Positions 8,182 to 14,571 of a DNA stretch of 26,591 nucleotides are shown piece by piece. Numbering within the stretch: the first letter of the stretch is position 1; each line of letters opens with the position of its first letter. Position numbers and translations under genes: made by a program. The notes under the pieces are model-generated. The model was not told where the DNA came from. It did no database searches and saw only the letters and a program-made list of their open reading frames with translations. The DNA comes from UBA1425 sp051881715. Its GTDB lineage: Bacteria > Bacillota > Clostridia > Oscillospirales > Acutalibacteraceae. The stretch lies in NCBI GenBank assembly GCA_051881715.1, contig JBJEQK010000184.1, positions 1 through 26,591 of the forward strand. Direction: 5' to 3'.

Positions 8182-8832
8182 TTGGATATTTTTATCTTGG
8201 TGCTGGAGATCATCGGAACCATTGCCTTTGCCGTATCCGGCGCATTGACCGGCATGAAAAAAAATATGGACATCTTCGGCGTCATTATATTGGCAGAAAC
8301 GACCGCTGTCGGCGGCGGAATCATGCGCGACCTGATCTTGGGTCTGAATCCGCCCGGCACATTTGCGAACCCCGTATTTGCCATCACAGCCACAGCCACG
8401 GCGATCATCACCTTTCTGCCGATGATTCGCAGAGTGCTTGTGAAAAACCGTAAAATCTATGAGATCGTGATGCTGGTCATGGATTCTCTGGGGCTGGGAA
8501 TCTTCACGGTCGTGGGCATCCAAACAGCGTACACGGTTTCCTCCCGGTACAATATTTTCCTGCTGATCTTTGTCGGTGTGATCACCGGCGTGGGCGGCGG
8601 TGTACTGCGCGACGTGCTTGCAGGCGATACGCCGTATATTTTCGTAAAACATATTTACGCCTGTGCGTCGATCGCGGGGGCAGTTGTGTGCATCCTGCTG
8701 TGGAAAATCAACAGCACCCTTGCCATTCTCGTCGGCTCCTCGGTGATTATTCTCATCCGCTTCCTTGCCGCAATCTTCCGCTGGAGCTTGCCCAAAGCCA
8801 ATATCTTTGACGAGGAAAAACAGCTACCCTAA
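8182..8832 (+). CDS. UPF0126/TRIC-type membrane protein, likely glycine transporter
   Basis: This 216-residue polytopic membrane protein consists of two similar halves, each with a glycine-rich membrane segment followed by an R-D pair: GGGIMRDLILG in the first half and GGGVLRDVLAG in the second. This is the duplicated UPF0126 (YadS/YicG-like) domain, renamed a glycine transporter domain in domain databases because many members sit behind glycine riboswitches, as here. The start is taken as TTG 8182, with GGAGGG 8 nt upstream. The longer GTG 8149 frame begins inside the terminator hairpin. The gene is convergent with trmO and the two coding regions overlap by 9 nt. Import or export cannot be decided; a glycine-ON switch suits uptake for catabolism or export of excess. 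Confidence 0.88.
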   Translation: MDIFILVLEIIGTIAFAVSGALTGMKKNMDIFGVIILAETTAVGGGIMRDLILGLNPPGTFANPVFAITATATAIITFLPMIRRVLVKNRKIYEIVMLVMDSLGLGIFTVVGIQTAYTVSSRYNIFLLIFVGVITGVGGGVLRDVLAGDTPYIFVKHIYACASIAGAVVCILLWKINSTLAILVGSSVIILIRFLAAIFRWSLPKANIFDEEKQLP

Positions 8833-9510
8833 GGGGTCTACGGCAACGACATACAGCGTGTTTTGGGACACACGGAAACGGATGTCGAAATCCATAAAAC
8901 GCATACTGTAAACCCTGTGCGCATCCTCCTGATAGGACGGGCGGGGATCCTCGGAGAGACAGTCCAGCACGGTCTCTCTTTTGTTTTCCGGCAATCGGAG
9001 CAAAAGCTGCTGGGGAAATTTCACCGCAAGGCGATACTCCCTGCATTCATCCGCATATCCGCCGACTGCCTCAGGGTGGGAATCCGCAAAAGGCAGATAA
9101 GGTTTGATGTCGTAGATCGGCGTACCGTCCAACAGATCGAGACCGCTGACGTGCAAGACAACGCCGTCGTGCTCCGTTTTTTCCGTCCCGACCAGTTTGA
9201 CGCAGGAAAGTCCCAGCGGGTTTGGACGAAACGGTGAACGGCTGGCAAACACACCGATGCGTTTGTTGCCGCCCAATCTCGGCGGGCGGACAGTCGGCGA
9301 CCATTTCTCACGGTGCGAGCGGGAAAAGTCAAAGATCAGCCACAGATGCGAAAAGCTTTCAATCTCCCGCAAAGCTTCTGCGACACGGTACTCCGGCTCA
9401 AAAACGACTGTGCCCGTCAGGGACGGAACACGTCCGCTTTGCCGTGGAATGCCGAATTTATCTTTGAAATCCGTGTGCACATAGGCGATCGGCTGTATGG
9501 TCAGCGCCAC
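8824..9510 (-). CDS. trmO: tRNA (m6t6A37) methyltransferase TrmO
   Basis: The 228-residue protein has the TsaA/TrmO pattern: PIAYVHTDF at the N-terminus, FSHLWLIF, RIGVFASRSPFRPNPLGLS, and GLDLLDGTPIYDIKPYLP. TrmO uses S-adenosylmethionine to methylate t6A at position 37 of certain threonine tRNAs. The length is close to the E. coli enzyme and includes the C-terminal domain. The start is GTG 9510 with AGGGG upstream on the minus strand. A hairpin (9539-9574) separates it from the upstream Thr-rich protein gene on the same strand, with little room for a separate promoter. The stop overlaps the convergent UPF0126 gene. Confidence 0.92.
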   Translation of the reverse strand: MALTIQPIAYVHTDFKDKFGIPRQSGRVPSLTGTVVFEPEYRVAEALREIESFSHLWLIFDFSRSHREKWSPTVRPPRLGGNKRIGVFASRSPFRPNPLGLSCVKLVGTEKTEHDGVVLHVSGLDLLDGTPIYDIKPYLPFADSHPEAVGGYADECREYRLAVKFPQQLLLRLPENKRETVLDCLSEDPRPSYQEDAHRVYSMRFMDFDIRFRVSQNTLYVVAVDPLG

Positions 9511-9538
9511 TGTTTTCCCCTGCCCCCTTTAATCTGTA

Positions 9539-9574
9539 AACAGGCGTACACGCTCAGGAGCGCATACGCCTGTT
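9539..9574 (-). terminator. Hairpin between the Thr-rich protein gene and trmO
   Basis: The 10-bp stem AACAGGCGTA with TACGCCTGTT lies 4 nt after the stop of the Thr-rich protein gene and 28 nt before the trmO start. The T-tract on the minus strand is short (GTTTAC), so termination may be partial. Confidence 0.55.
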
Positions 9575-9578
9575 GTTC

Positions 9579-10463
9579 TCAGTCCTTATAGTCCGTATCG
9601 TCCAGCGAGACCACGGTAAAGCCGCTCGTCTGATCGACATTTGCGTCAGCGGCAAAGCTTTCCGGATCCTCCGGCTCCTCTGCCTCGTAGTCCTCGTATT
9701 CGTCGTCATATTCTACGTTCCCGGAGCCGCCCTGCTTTTTGTTTCGGATGGCTAAAACGCCGGTGATTGCACAGGTCAAAACGGCGATACCGCCCAGACA
9801 GATCGCAAGAATGGCAGCGGTGCTCAGCCCTGCGCCGTCCTCCTGCTGCTCGGGCTGTGTCGTTTCGGAAACCGTTTCCGCATCGGCCATAACCCCTGTG
9901 TCCCCGCTCAAACGCTCAAAATAGGCATCCAGCGGATCGAGAACTGTGCCCTCGATCTCCGTGTTGTCCACTTGAGGAACCGTCATCTTCGGCACGGTTG
10001 TGGCAGGAACGGTCGTCTTATTATAAGTATTCTTTTTGGTGGTTGTCGTTGTTTTCTTTGTGGTGGAGCCGGTTCCTGTCGTGCTGCCCGTTGATCCCTG
10101 CTCGGAAGGATTTTCGTTTTGTTCACTATTGTCCGCCTTAGTGGTGGAAGTGGAGGAAGTCTGTGTAGTTGACGAGGTCGAACTGGTAAGGAGATCCAAA
10201 AAATTGGTCGTAGACGGCTTCGTCGTGGACTCTTTTGTGGTGGATGCCGTCGTTGCAGTTGTAGCAGAAGTTTCTGTAGATTTTGTTGTCGGCTCAACCG
10301 GCTGCTCCTGCGCATATTTCGTGGTGGTTGTGGTGGTCGTAGAGATCGTCGGAGCATTTTCATCCACGCCGGACACCAGCGCCGCATTGGAGAAGGAGAT
10401 CACCATGCTGAACGATAAAATTACTACAAGAACCGCAAGCCAGGAAAGCTTTCGTTTATTCAT
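9579..10463 (-). CDS. Thr/Ser-rich membrane-anchored surface protein
   Basis: The 294-residue protein has a signal peptide (about residues 1-27, basic MNKRK start). A low-complexity region dominated by Thr, Ser, Lys and Pro covers about 40-165. A short non-repetitive stretch with DPLDAYFERL follows (175-186). A membrane helix lies at about 212-239, then RNKK and a strongly acidic tail (250-270). The predicted topology places the mucin-like stalk outside and the acidic tail in the cytoplasm. I cannot assign a family; stalk-like spacers of this kind are common in surface proteins of gut Clostridia and may be glycosylated. The start is ATG 10463 with GGAGG 7 nt upstream. A TTGACA-17-TATCAT promoter precedes it. 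Confidence 0.8.
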   Translation of the reverse strand: MNKRKLSWLAVLVVILSFSMVISFSNAALVSGVDENAPTISTTTTTTTKYAQEQPVEPTTKSTETSATTATTASTTKESTTKPSTTNFLDLLTSSTSSTTQTSSTSTTKADNSEQNENPSEQGSTGSTTGTGSTTKKTTTTTKKNTYNKTTVPATTVPKMTVPQVDNTEIEGTVLDPLDAYFERLSGDTGVMADAETVSETTQPEQQEDGAGLSTAAILAICLGGIAVLTCAITGVLAIRNKKQGGSGNVEYDDEYEDYEAEEPEDPESFAADANVDQTSGFTVVSLDDTDYKD

Positions 10464-10491
10464 TCCATTACCTCCAAAATGATTTGTATAC

Positions 10492-10520
10492 ATGATACAA
10501 TCTTTTTGTACTTTTGTCAA
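10492..10520 (-). promoter_or_regulatory. Promoter of the Thr-rich surface protein gene
   Basis: On the minus strand TTGACA (10520-10515) and TATCAT (10497-10492) are 17 nt apart, with the -10 box about 29 nt upstream of the start codon. Confidence 0.75.
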
Positions 10521-10532
10521 CTTAAGAATTCT

Positions 10533-10575
10533 TTAAGGCAACACCGCACAATCGGGGTGTATGGTGTTATCTTAA
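10533..10575. repeat. 43-bp palindromic repeat, copy A
   Basis: TTAAGGCAACACCGCACA pairs imperfectly with the right arm ending TGTTATCTTAA around the centre ATCGGGG. It matches copy B (11958-12000) at 37 of 43 bases in the same orientation, and both copies begin and end in TTAA. The stop codon and last two sense codons of the secreted-protein gene lie in its right arm. Confidence 0.8.
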
Positions 10576-11937
10576 GACGGACACCGCCCGAAAGCTTTCA
10601 CGAATCTGATGCACATTGCCGCTGGCGATATAAAAATCGTAGCAGATCGGTTCGTAGCAAGGAAGAACGTACCGATCCAAAACGGCAATGTAGGATGTGG
10701 CGTCATCCATGGAGGGATCCGTATTTTTTGTCTGTCCCTTATTGTAAACCCCGGCCTTGATCAAATCCTTTCCGGGAACATAGATGCCCACCCCGAAGCT
10801 GTCGTCAAATTCGCCGACAAAGGCACACCATTGTTCCGCCGAGCGGAAATATTGCGCATGGTCTGCCCAAAATTCCAGATCCGCGCGTATGACCAATCCG
10901 TCCTCCTCCTGCCACGGCATATCGCCGCCGTAGTACACGAAGCGATTGAACGGTTCTATGCAGTAAAACGCAGGCAGCTCCTGCTCACGGACACCCGCTT
11001 CATAGCCAGAAAAATCCACAAAGCGACAGCTCGTGTGCACACAGTCCGCCACAAAAGCATATTCTGCCTCCATATAGGACGGCGTGATCGCCTCGGCATC
11101 CTTTGCCCAGTCCATGGGTCTGCACTTGACATAGATGCTCTCATTCGTCACGCGAAGATCCACAAGCTTACTGCAATCGGCAAATTGATTGCCGCCCTGC
11201 ACGGGATTGTAGAGCCAAGCATTTCCCATAAACGTTCCCTTGGTATACCTCGCATCCTTGTCCGCTCCGTAGTAGGACTGCTGAACCAAGCGTCCTGCAT
11301 CGTGCCGGTTCAAAAGGTTGACGTTTCGGTTGACCGCCTTGACCCCATAACGGCTCGATGCATCGGAATCCACAAAAATCCGTCCATCCTTTTTCACCGC
11401 CTGCACGTTGGAGTTCAGATCCTCCAGATAGCTCAAGGCGCCGCCCCATTGCAGATCTACGCCCATTTTAAAATAGGCGTTGGAAACATATATCTCCCTG
11501 TCGGGGACTGCACGGTTGAACAGCGAAAGCGCCTGCAAGGAGAAATCCATGGTTTCCTGATCCAGCGGCATTACACGAATCGTCTGCACACGCCACGCTT
11601 TTTTGCGCTGGAGACAACCGTCAATGAAACTGTAAAAGCACGCATTTTCTCCCGGCTCCAAAAAAAATTCCTCGCTAAGCGTTTTTCCAAATCCGTTGCT
11701 GTATTCGATCACACCCTGAACATAGGCGTCGCTCGTATACTGCAAACCGTAATAGTTGAACCATTTCCCGTGCTCCGCAGGCGTAAACACATACTGTCCC
11801 TGTGCACTGCCGGTTTCAAAATCCGTGAGTGCGTCGGCAAAGGAAAAGTCGCTATCGGTTTGCGACGGAAAAAAGCTGATCGGATAGGAAAAAAGTGCAA
11901 TTAAAAAGGCAATGATCCCGGAAAACAGACGCTTCAT
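10567..11937 (-). CDS. Secreted protein of unknown function
   Basis: The 456-residue protein has an N-terminal signal sequence (KRLFSGIIAFLIALFSYPI) and no further membrane segment. The rest is rich in aromatic and beta-prone stretches, including NLLNRHDAGRLVQQSYYG, WLYNPVQGG, YYGGDMPW and FSGYEAGVREQE. These recall beta-sandwich proteins that sit near polysaccharide-active enzymes, but I do not recognise a named family. The start is ATG 11937 with GGAGG 6 nt upstream. The stop codon (10567-10569) lies inside palindromic repeat A and the upstream region contains repeat B, so the gene is bracketed by two copies. The native C-terminus may have been altered by repeat A. Its promoter is TTGCGG-17-TATACT. 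Confidence 0.75.
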   Translation of the reverse strand: MKRLFSGIIAFLIALFSYPISFFPSQTDSDFSFADALTDFETGSAQGQYVFTPAEHGKWFNYYGLQYTSDAYVQGVIEYSNGFGKTLSEEFFLEPGENACFYSFIDGCLQRKKAWRVQTIRVMPLDQETMDFSLQALSLFNRAVPDREIYVSNAYFKMGVDLQWGGALSYLEDLNSNVQAVKKDGRIFVDSDASSRYGVKAVNRNVNLLNRHDAGRLVQQSYYGADKDARYTKGTFMGNAWLYNPVQGGNQFADCSKLVDLRVTNESIYVKCRPMDWAKDAEAITPSYMEAEYAFVADCVHTSCRFVDFSGYEAGVREQELPAFYCIEPFNRFVYYGGDMPWQEEDGLVIRADLEFWADHAQYFRSAEQWCAFVGEFDDSFGVGIYVPGKDLIKAGVYNKGQTKNTDPSMDDATSYIAVLDRYVLPCYEPICYDFYIASGNVHQIRESFRAVSVLR

Positions 11938-11957
11938 AACAAACCTCCGCTGTTTTT

Positions 11958-12000
11958 TTAAGGCAACACCACACAATCGAGGTGTGCGGTGTTGCCTTAA
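11958..12000. repeat. 43-bp palindromic repeat, copy B
   Basis: The arms TTAAGGCAACACCACACA and TGTGCGGTGTTGCCTTAA pair almost perfectly (17 of 18) around ATCGAGG. The repeat occupies the 5' leader of the secreted-protein gene and begins at the expected transcription start on the minus strand. Confidence 0.85.
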
Positions 12001-12028
12001 GTATAACACAGATTATAAAGTTCCGCAA
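12000..12028 (-). promoter_or_regulatory. Promoter of the secreted-protein gene
   Basis: On the minus strand TTGCGG (12028-12023) and TATACT (12005-12000) are 17 nt apart. The -10 box abuts palindrome B, so the mRNA would start within or just before that hairpin. Confidence 0.6.
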
Positions 12029-12059
12029 GCGAAATAAATTTGCATCCAAAAGTGTACAT

Positions 12060-12088
12060 TTGACATTTTACGATAAATTTGATATGAT
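12060..12088 (+). promoter_or_regulatory. Promoter of the CAP-domain protein gene
   Basis: TTGACA (12060-12065) and TATGAT (12083-12088) are 17 nt apart, and the start codon is 30 nt downstream of the -10 box. Confidence 0.8.
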
Positions 12089-12117
12089 GTATCCAATACA
12101 GAGTAGAGGTGAATTTT

Positions 12118-12672
12118 GTGAAAGCCTATAAATGGATCCTGTGTATTGTTTTGGTATTTATTTTTTCCGGCTGTCTCTTTCTTTTCGGCAACTTCAAAAG
12201 CGACGATTCCACAGTGAATAACAACGACGTTGCCTCGTCCGAAACTTTTGCTGAAGAAACACCCACCGCCTTTACCTTTACGGCGGAAGCGTTTAACAGC
12301 AGCTTGCTGCAAATCATAAACGCCTACCGTGAAAAGAACGGACTGCCTGCGTGGTATGTAGATGACGGTCTGTCTCAGGCCGCACAGACACGCGCCGGCG
12401 AATGTGCGATCATGGAAAGCAAATCGCACAATCGGCCGGACGGCTCCGGCTGGTACACTGCGCTGGGTATTCAGGACGAAAGCGAAAACTACAACTACTG
12501 CGAGATCACCGGCATCAGCGACCAATCTGCGGCAACCCTGCTGCGCACGTGGGTCGCCAGCGACAGCATCAATTCCAGCGGACTTTTGAGTGCGGAATAC
12601 ACGATCTGCGGCATCGGCTGTGAAGCTGTCGGCAGCAATGTATACTGCGTTCTGATCTTGTACAAAGAATAA
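12118..12672 (+). CDS. CAP/SCP-domain extracellular protein, probable lipoprotein
   Basis: The 184-residue protein starts with a basic, hydrophobic signal (KAYKWILCIVLVFIFSGC) that ends in a lipobox-like FSGC. Lipid anchoring is possible but Phe at -3 is unusual. The CAP (cysteine-rich secretory, SCP) domain follows: LQIINAYREKNGLPAW, LSQAAQTRAGEC, SHNRPDGSGWYTALG, and a C-terminal YCVLILYKE strand. Bacterial CAP proteins are extracellular and widespread, with no single agreed function. The start is GTG 12118, because AGAGG lies 8 nt upstream; GTG 12109 overlaps that site. The gene has its own promoter and is convergent with ylmH, with a 4-nt gap between the coding regions. Confidence 0.85.
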   Translation: MKAYKWILCIVLVFIFSGCLFLFGNFKSDDSTVNNNDVASSETFAEETPTAFTFTAEAFNSSLLQIINAYREKNGLPAWYVDDGLSQAAQTRAGECAIMESKSHNRPDGSGWYTALGIQDESENYNYCEITGISDQSAATLLRTWVASDSINSSGLLSAEYTICGIGCEAVGSNVYCVLILYKE

Positions 12673-12690
12673 AAATTCATCGGAATTTTT
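12671..12690. terminator. Possible bidirectional terminator hairpin
   Basis: The 8-bp stem AAAAATTC/GAATTTTT with loop ATCG covers the stop codons of both convergent genes. It is AT-rich, so its strength is uncertain. Confidence 0.4.
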
Positions 12691-13432
12691 CGATCTCCAC
12701 AAAAATTCTGTCTTTTTTGGACAGACCGCCTATCTCCTTGAGTATGGCCTTTCCTTTTCCGCGGATCACAAGCTTGTCCCCCTCGGACAGCTTGTGGTCT
12801 TTTTTTAGGATCTGCACCCCATTGACGAACACCTTGCCGCCGTCGATGAAAGCGCAGGCATTGCCTCTGGACAGGGAAAACGCCGTCGCCGTGATACAGT
12901 CCAGCCGCAAAGAGGGCACTGTATCCCGCTTGATAACCGAATCGGTCTGCGGCAGGGCAATGTGGGAAAGCGGGATTTCTTCGGCGTGAAATCGTGCCCG
13001 CCCCGCGGCGCAAAAATCGGAGAGAACATATTTTTTGACATCGGCAAGCACCAAAATATCTGCGCCGTTTTCCCGCACGAGAATATCACCGATCGTCTCT
13101 CGCTTGAGTCCGATGCCCATCAATGAACCGAGGTAGTCCCGGTGAGTTAAAGGCTTGGGCAGTGCGCCGGACGTTTGCACGCGGATGCAGACAACATCCC
13201 CGAGCATGGAGCAGTCTGCGTAATCCGGCAAAAAGACCAGCACACACCGCTCCGCATCCGCATATCCGCCGCAAAAAATATACTGCACGCCGGACAGACC
13301 TTTGAAATGCGTCTGCAAAAGAGACTGCTGCCGCAGATTCAAAAAATGTGTACACGTCGGAATGTTCCGTGTTTCGCATTGACGCAGTTTGTCCTCCGCC
13401 AGAGAAATCAGAAATTTGTCTTCCTTTTCCAT
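12677..13432 (-). CDS. ylmH: YlmH-like S4-domain RNA-binding protein
   Basis: The 251-residue protein matches YlmH. The N-terminal part has FLNLRQQSLLQ, a middle domain contains HRDYLGSLMGIGLKRETIGDI, and the C-terminal S4 RNA-binding domain (about 180-245) contains RLDCITATAFSLSR and FVNG...LSEGDKLVIRGKGK. YlmH binds ribosomal RNA/tRNA and has been linked in Bacillus to ribosome-associated quality control. In many Firmicutes the gene lies with division genes (sepF, divIVA), which are absent here. The start is ATG 13432 with GGAGG 6 nt upstream. A terminator-like hairpin of the preceding lipoprotein gene ends about 14 nt before the start codon, leaving no space for a promoter. Confidence 0.92.
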   Translation of the reverse strand: MEKEDKFLISLAEDKLRQCETRNIPTCTHFLNLRQQSLLQTHFKGLSGVQYIFCGGYADAERCVLVFLPDYADCSMLGDVVCIRVQTSGALPKPLTHRDYLGSLMGIGLKRETIGDILVRENGADILVLADVKKYVLSDFCAAGRARFHAEEIPLSHIALPQTDSVIKRDTVPSLRLDCITATAFSLSRGNACAFIDGGKVFVNGVQILKKDHKLSEGDKLVIRGKGKAILKEIGGLSKKDRIFVEIEKFR

Positions 13433-13446
13433 GTGCACCTCCGCAC

Positions 13447-13477
13447 AAAAAATCCCCGCCTCCCTTGGGAAGCGAGG
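13447..13477 (-). terminator. Intrinsic terminator between the lipoprotein gene and ylmH
   Basis: On the minus strand CCTCGCTTCCC pairs with GGGAGGCGGGG (two G-T pairs) around AA, and ATTTTTT follows. It is 17 nt after the lipoprotein stop and directly upstream of the ylmH ribosome site. Confidence 0.8.
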
Positions 13478-13493
13478 ACTGAAAATTTGTTTG

Positions 13494-14360
13494 TTACATC
13501 GTAACGGTGTAGTCGATGACAACCTTGCCGCCGTCTACAGTAGCCTTGATGAAAGCAACCTTTAAGACAACGTTGTTGATCGCCACATTGACGGTGTGGT
13601 GCCACTTGCCGGAGACGATCTTGCCGGTGGCGTTGTCGATCTTCACATCAATATAGGCGTTGTTGTAGGTCAGGGTCATGGAGCCATTGGAAGCATCCAT
13701 GTCCACACCGCCGATCTCGTCGATGGCCGTCTGGATACCGTCCAGAACACCGATACCGTGTCCGACAGGACCCTCCTCGGTCTTGCCGTTCATGCCATCC
13801 ACCTGATTCTTCAGGGTAATGTGAACCGTGGTGTACTTGCCGTCGTCCTTCGCCGTGGCAGAAGCAACATCTGCGGCCGTCAGTTTTTCAAAACCGCCGG
13901 GAATGTCGTCGCCCTCGGTGGAGTTTCTTTCCAGTGCCGATCTGCCGGGACCCTCCAACTTACTGATCAAAGAACCGACTGCGCCCTTGCCGCCGTCCAG
14001 ACTGGTAAGTTCCATTTTGGTCATGGTCTTGGGATCGGTCTTGTCGGTGGCTTCAGCCGCCTTCTTGTAGAATTCGACGATCTCCTCTACCGTTTCCGGC
14101 GCCTTTGCGGTGTCTTCGGAAACAGCTTCGCTCGCCGCTTCCGTGCCTGCGGGTGCCGTTGTCGCATCGGCCGCAGTACCCGCATCCTCCGTGGAAGACT
14201 CAGAAGCCGTCGTCTCCACAGGCAAAGTGTCTTCGGTCTGCTCGGCAGCAACGGTTTCAGGTGCAGTGGTGTCCTCTGCCGCATCCTTGCCGCCGCAGGC
14301 AGCGCAGCTGAAGATCATGATGGCAGCCGCTGTAAGTGCAAGAATTTTTTTCAGTTTCAT
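13494..14360 (-). CDS. Lipoprotein of unknown function
   Basis: The 288-residue protein starts with a typical lipoprotein signal, KLKKILALTAAAIMIFSCAAC. Cys22 (AAC-GG) is the most likely lipidated residue, with Cys19 as an alternative. An acidic Thr/Ser/Ala/Glu-rich linker covers about 25-95. The globular domain begins at TVEEIVEFYKKAAEATDKT and includes NQVDGMNGKTEEG, GIGVLDGIQTAIDEIGG and a C-terminal beta meander rich in Thr and Val (YIDVKIDNATGKIVSGKW). I do not recognise a named family. The start is ATG 14360, with GAGGGAG about 8 nt upstream. Its promoter is TTGAAA-17-TATAAT, with a palindrome at the expected start site. It is divergent from the aro operon. Confidence 0.8.
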   Translation of the reverse strand: MKLKKILALTAAAIMIFSCAACGGKDAAEDTTAPETVAAEQTEDTLPVETTASESSTEDAGTAADATTAPAGTEAASEAVSEDTAKAPETVEEIVEFYKKAAEATDKTDPKTMTKMELTSLDGGKGAVGSLISKLEGPGRSALERNSTEGDDIPGGFEKLTAADVASATAKDDGKYTTVHITLKNQVDGMNGKTEEGPVGHGIGVLDGIQTAIDEIGGVDMDASNGSMTLTYNNAYIDVKIDNATGKIVSGKWHHTVNVAINNVVLKVAFIKATVDGGKVVIDYTVTM

Positions 14361-14383
14361 ACTGTTCTCCCTCAATAGTATTT

Positions 14384-14397
14384 TGTAGTGAACTACA
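14384..14397. promoter_or_regulatory. 14-bp palindrome at the lipoprotein gene start site
   Basis: TGTAGTGAACTACA is two perfect 6-bp half-sites around a 2-bp centre. It lies 6-19 nt downstream of the -10 box (14403-14408), where a bound repressor would block transcription. It could equally act as a small 5' hairpin in the mRNA. Confidence 0.4.
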
Positions 14398-14402
14398 CAT
14401 GG

Positions 14403-14431
14403 ATTATATCATTTATTGCAGCGGGTTTCAA
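14403..14431 (-). promoter_or_regulatory. Promoter of the lipoprotein gene
   Basis: On the minus strand TTGAAA (14431-14426) and TATAAT (14408-14403) are 17 nt apart. Confidence 0.8.
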
Positions 14432-14513
14432 TAGCGAAGATGCATTTCTTGTTTGTTTTTTTCATGAAAATAAAGACAAATTTGGACATGAATAAAATTT
14501 TTATGCATTTGTA

Positions 14514-14542
14514 TTGACATTTTCCCGCAAAGTGTGTATAAT
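14514..14542 (+). promoter_or_regulatory. Promoter of the aromatic amino acid operon
   Basis: Perfect consensus TTGACA (14514-14519) and TATAAT (14537-14542) are exactly 17 nt apart. The expected start is near 14549, 7 nt before the ribosome site of the leader ORF. Confidence 0.92.
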
Positions 14543-14571
14543 ATACAGAGATTTTAGGAAGAGGTGCTACT

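Noticed and set aside
10036..10482. Plus-strand frame rich in Val opposite the Thr-rich protein
   Set aside because: The Val runs are the reverse complement of repeated Thr codons in the stalk, not a real membrane protein.
10609..11904. 431-codon open frame opposite the secreted-protein gene
   Set aside because: The minus-strand gene has a signal peptide, ribosome site and promoter; the plus-strand frame has none.
10533..12000. Complete insertion sequence bounded by the 43-bp palindromes
   Set aside because: The enclosed gene is a secreted protein with no transposase motifs, and the repeats are direct copies of a palindrome, not the inverted ends of one element.
14384..14397. BlaI/MecI or CopY operator
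   Set aside because: Those operators have ACTACA before TGTAGT (or TACANNTGTA). Here the half-sites are in the opposite order, and no blaI- or copY-like gene is present.
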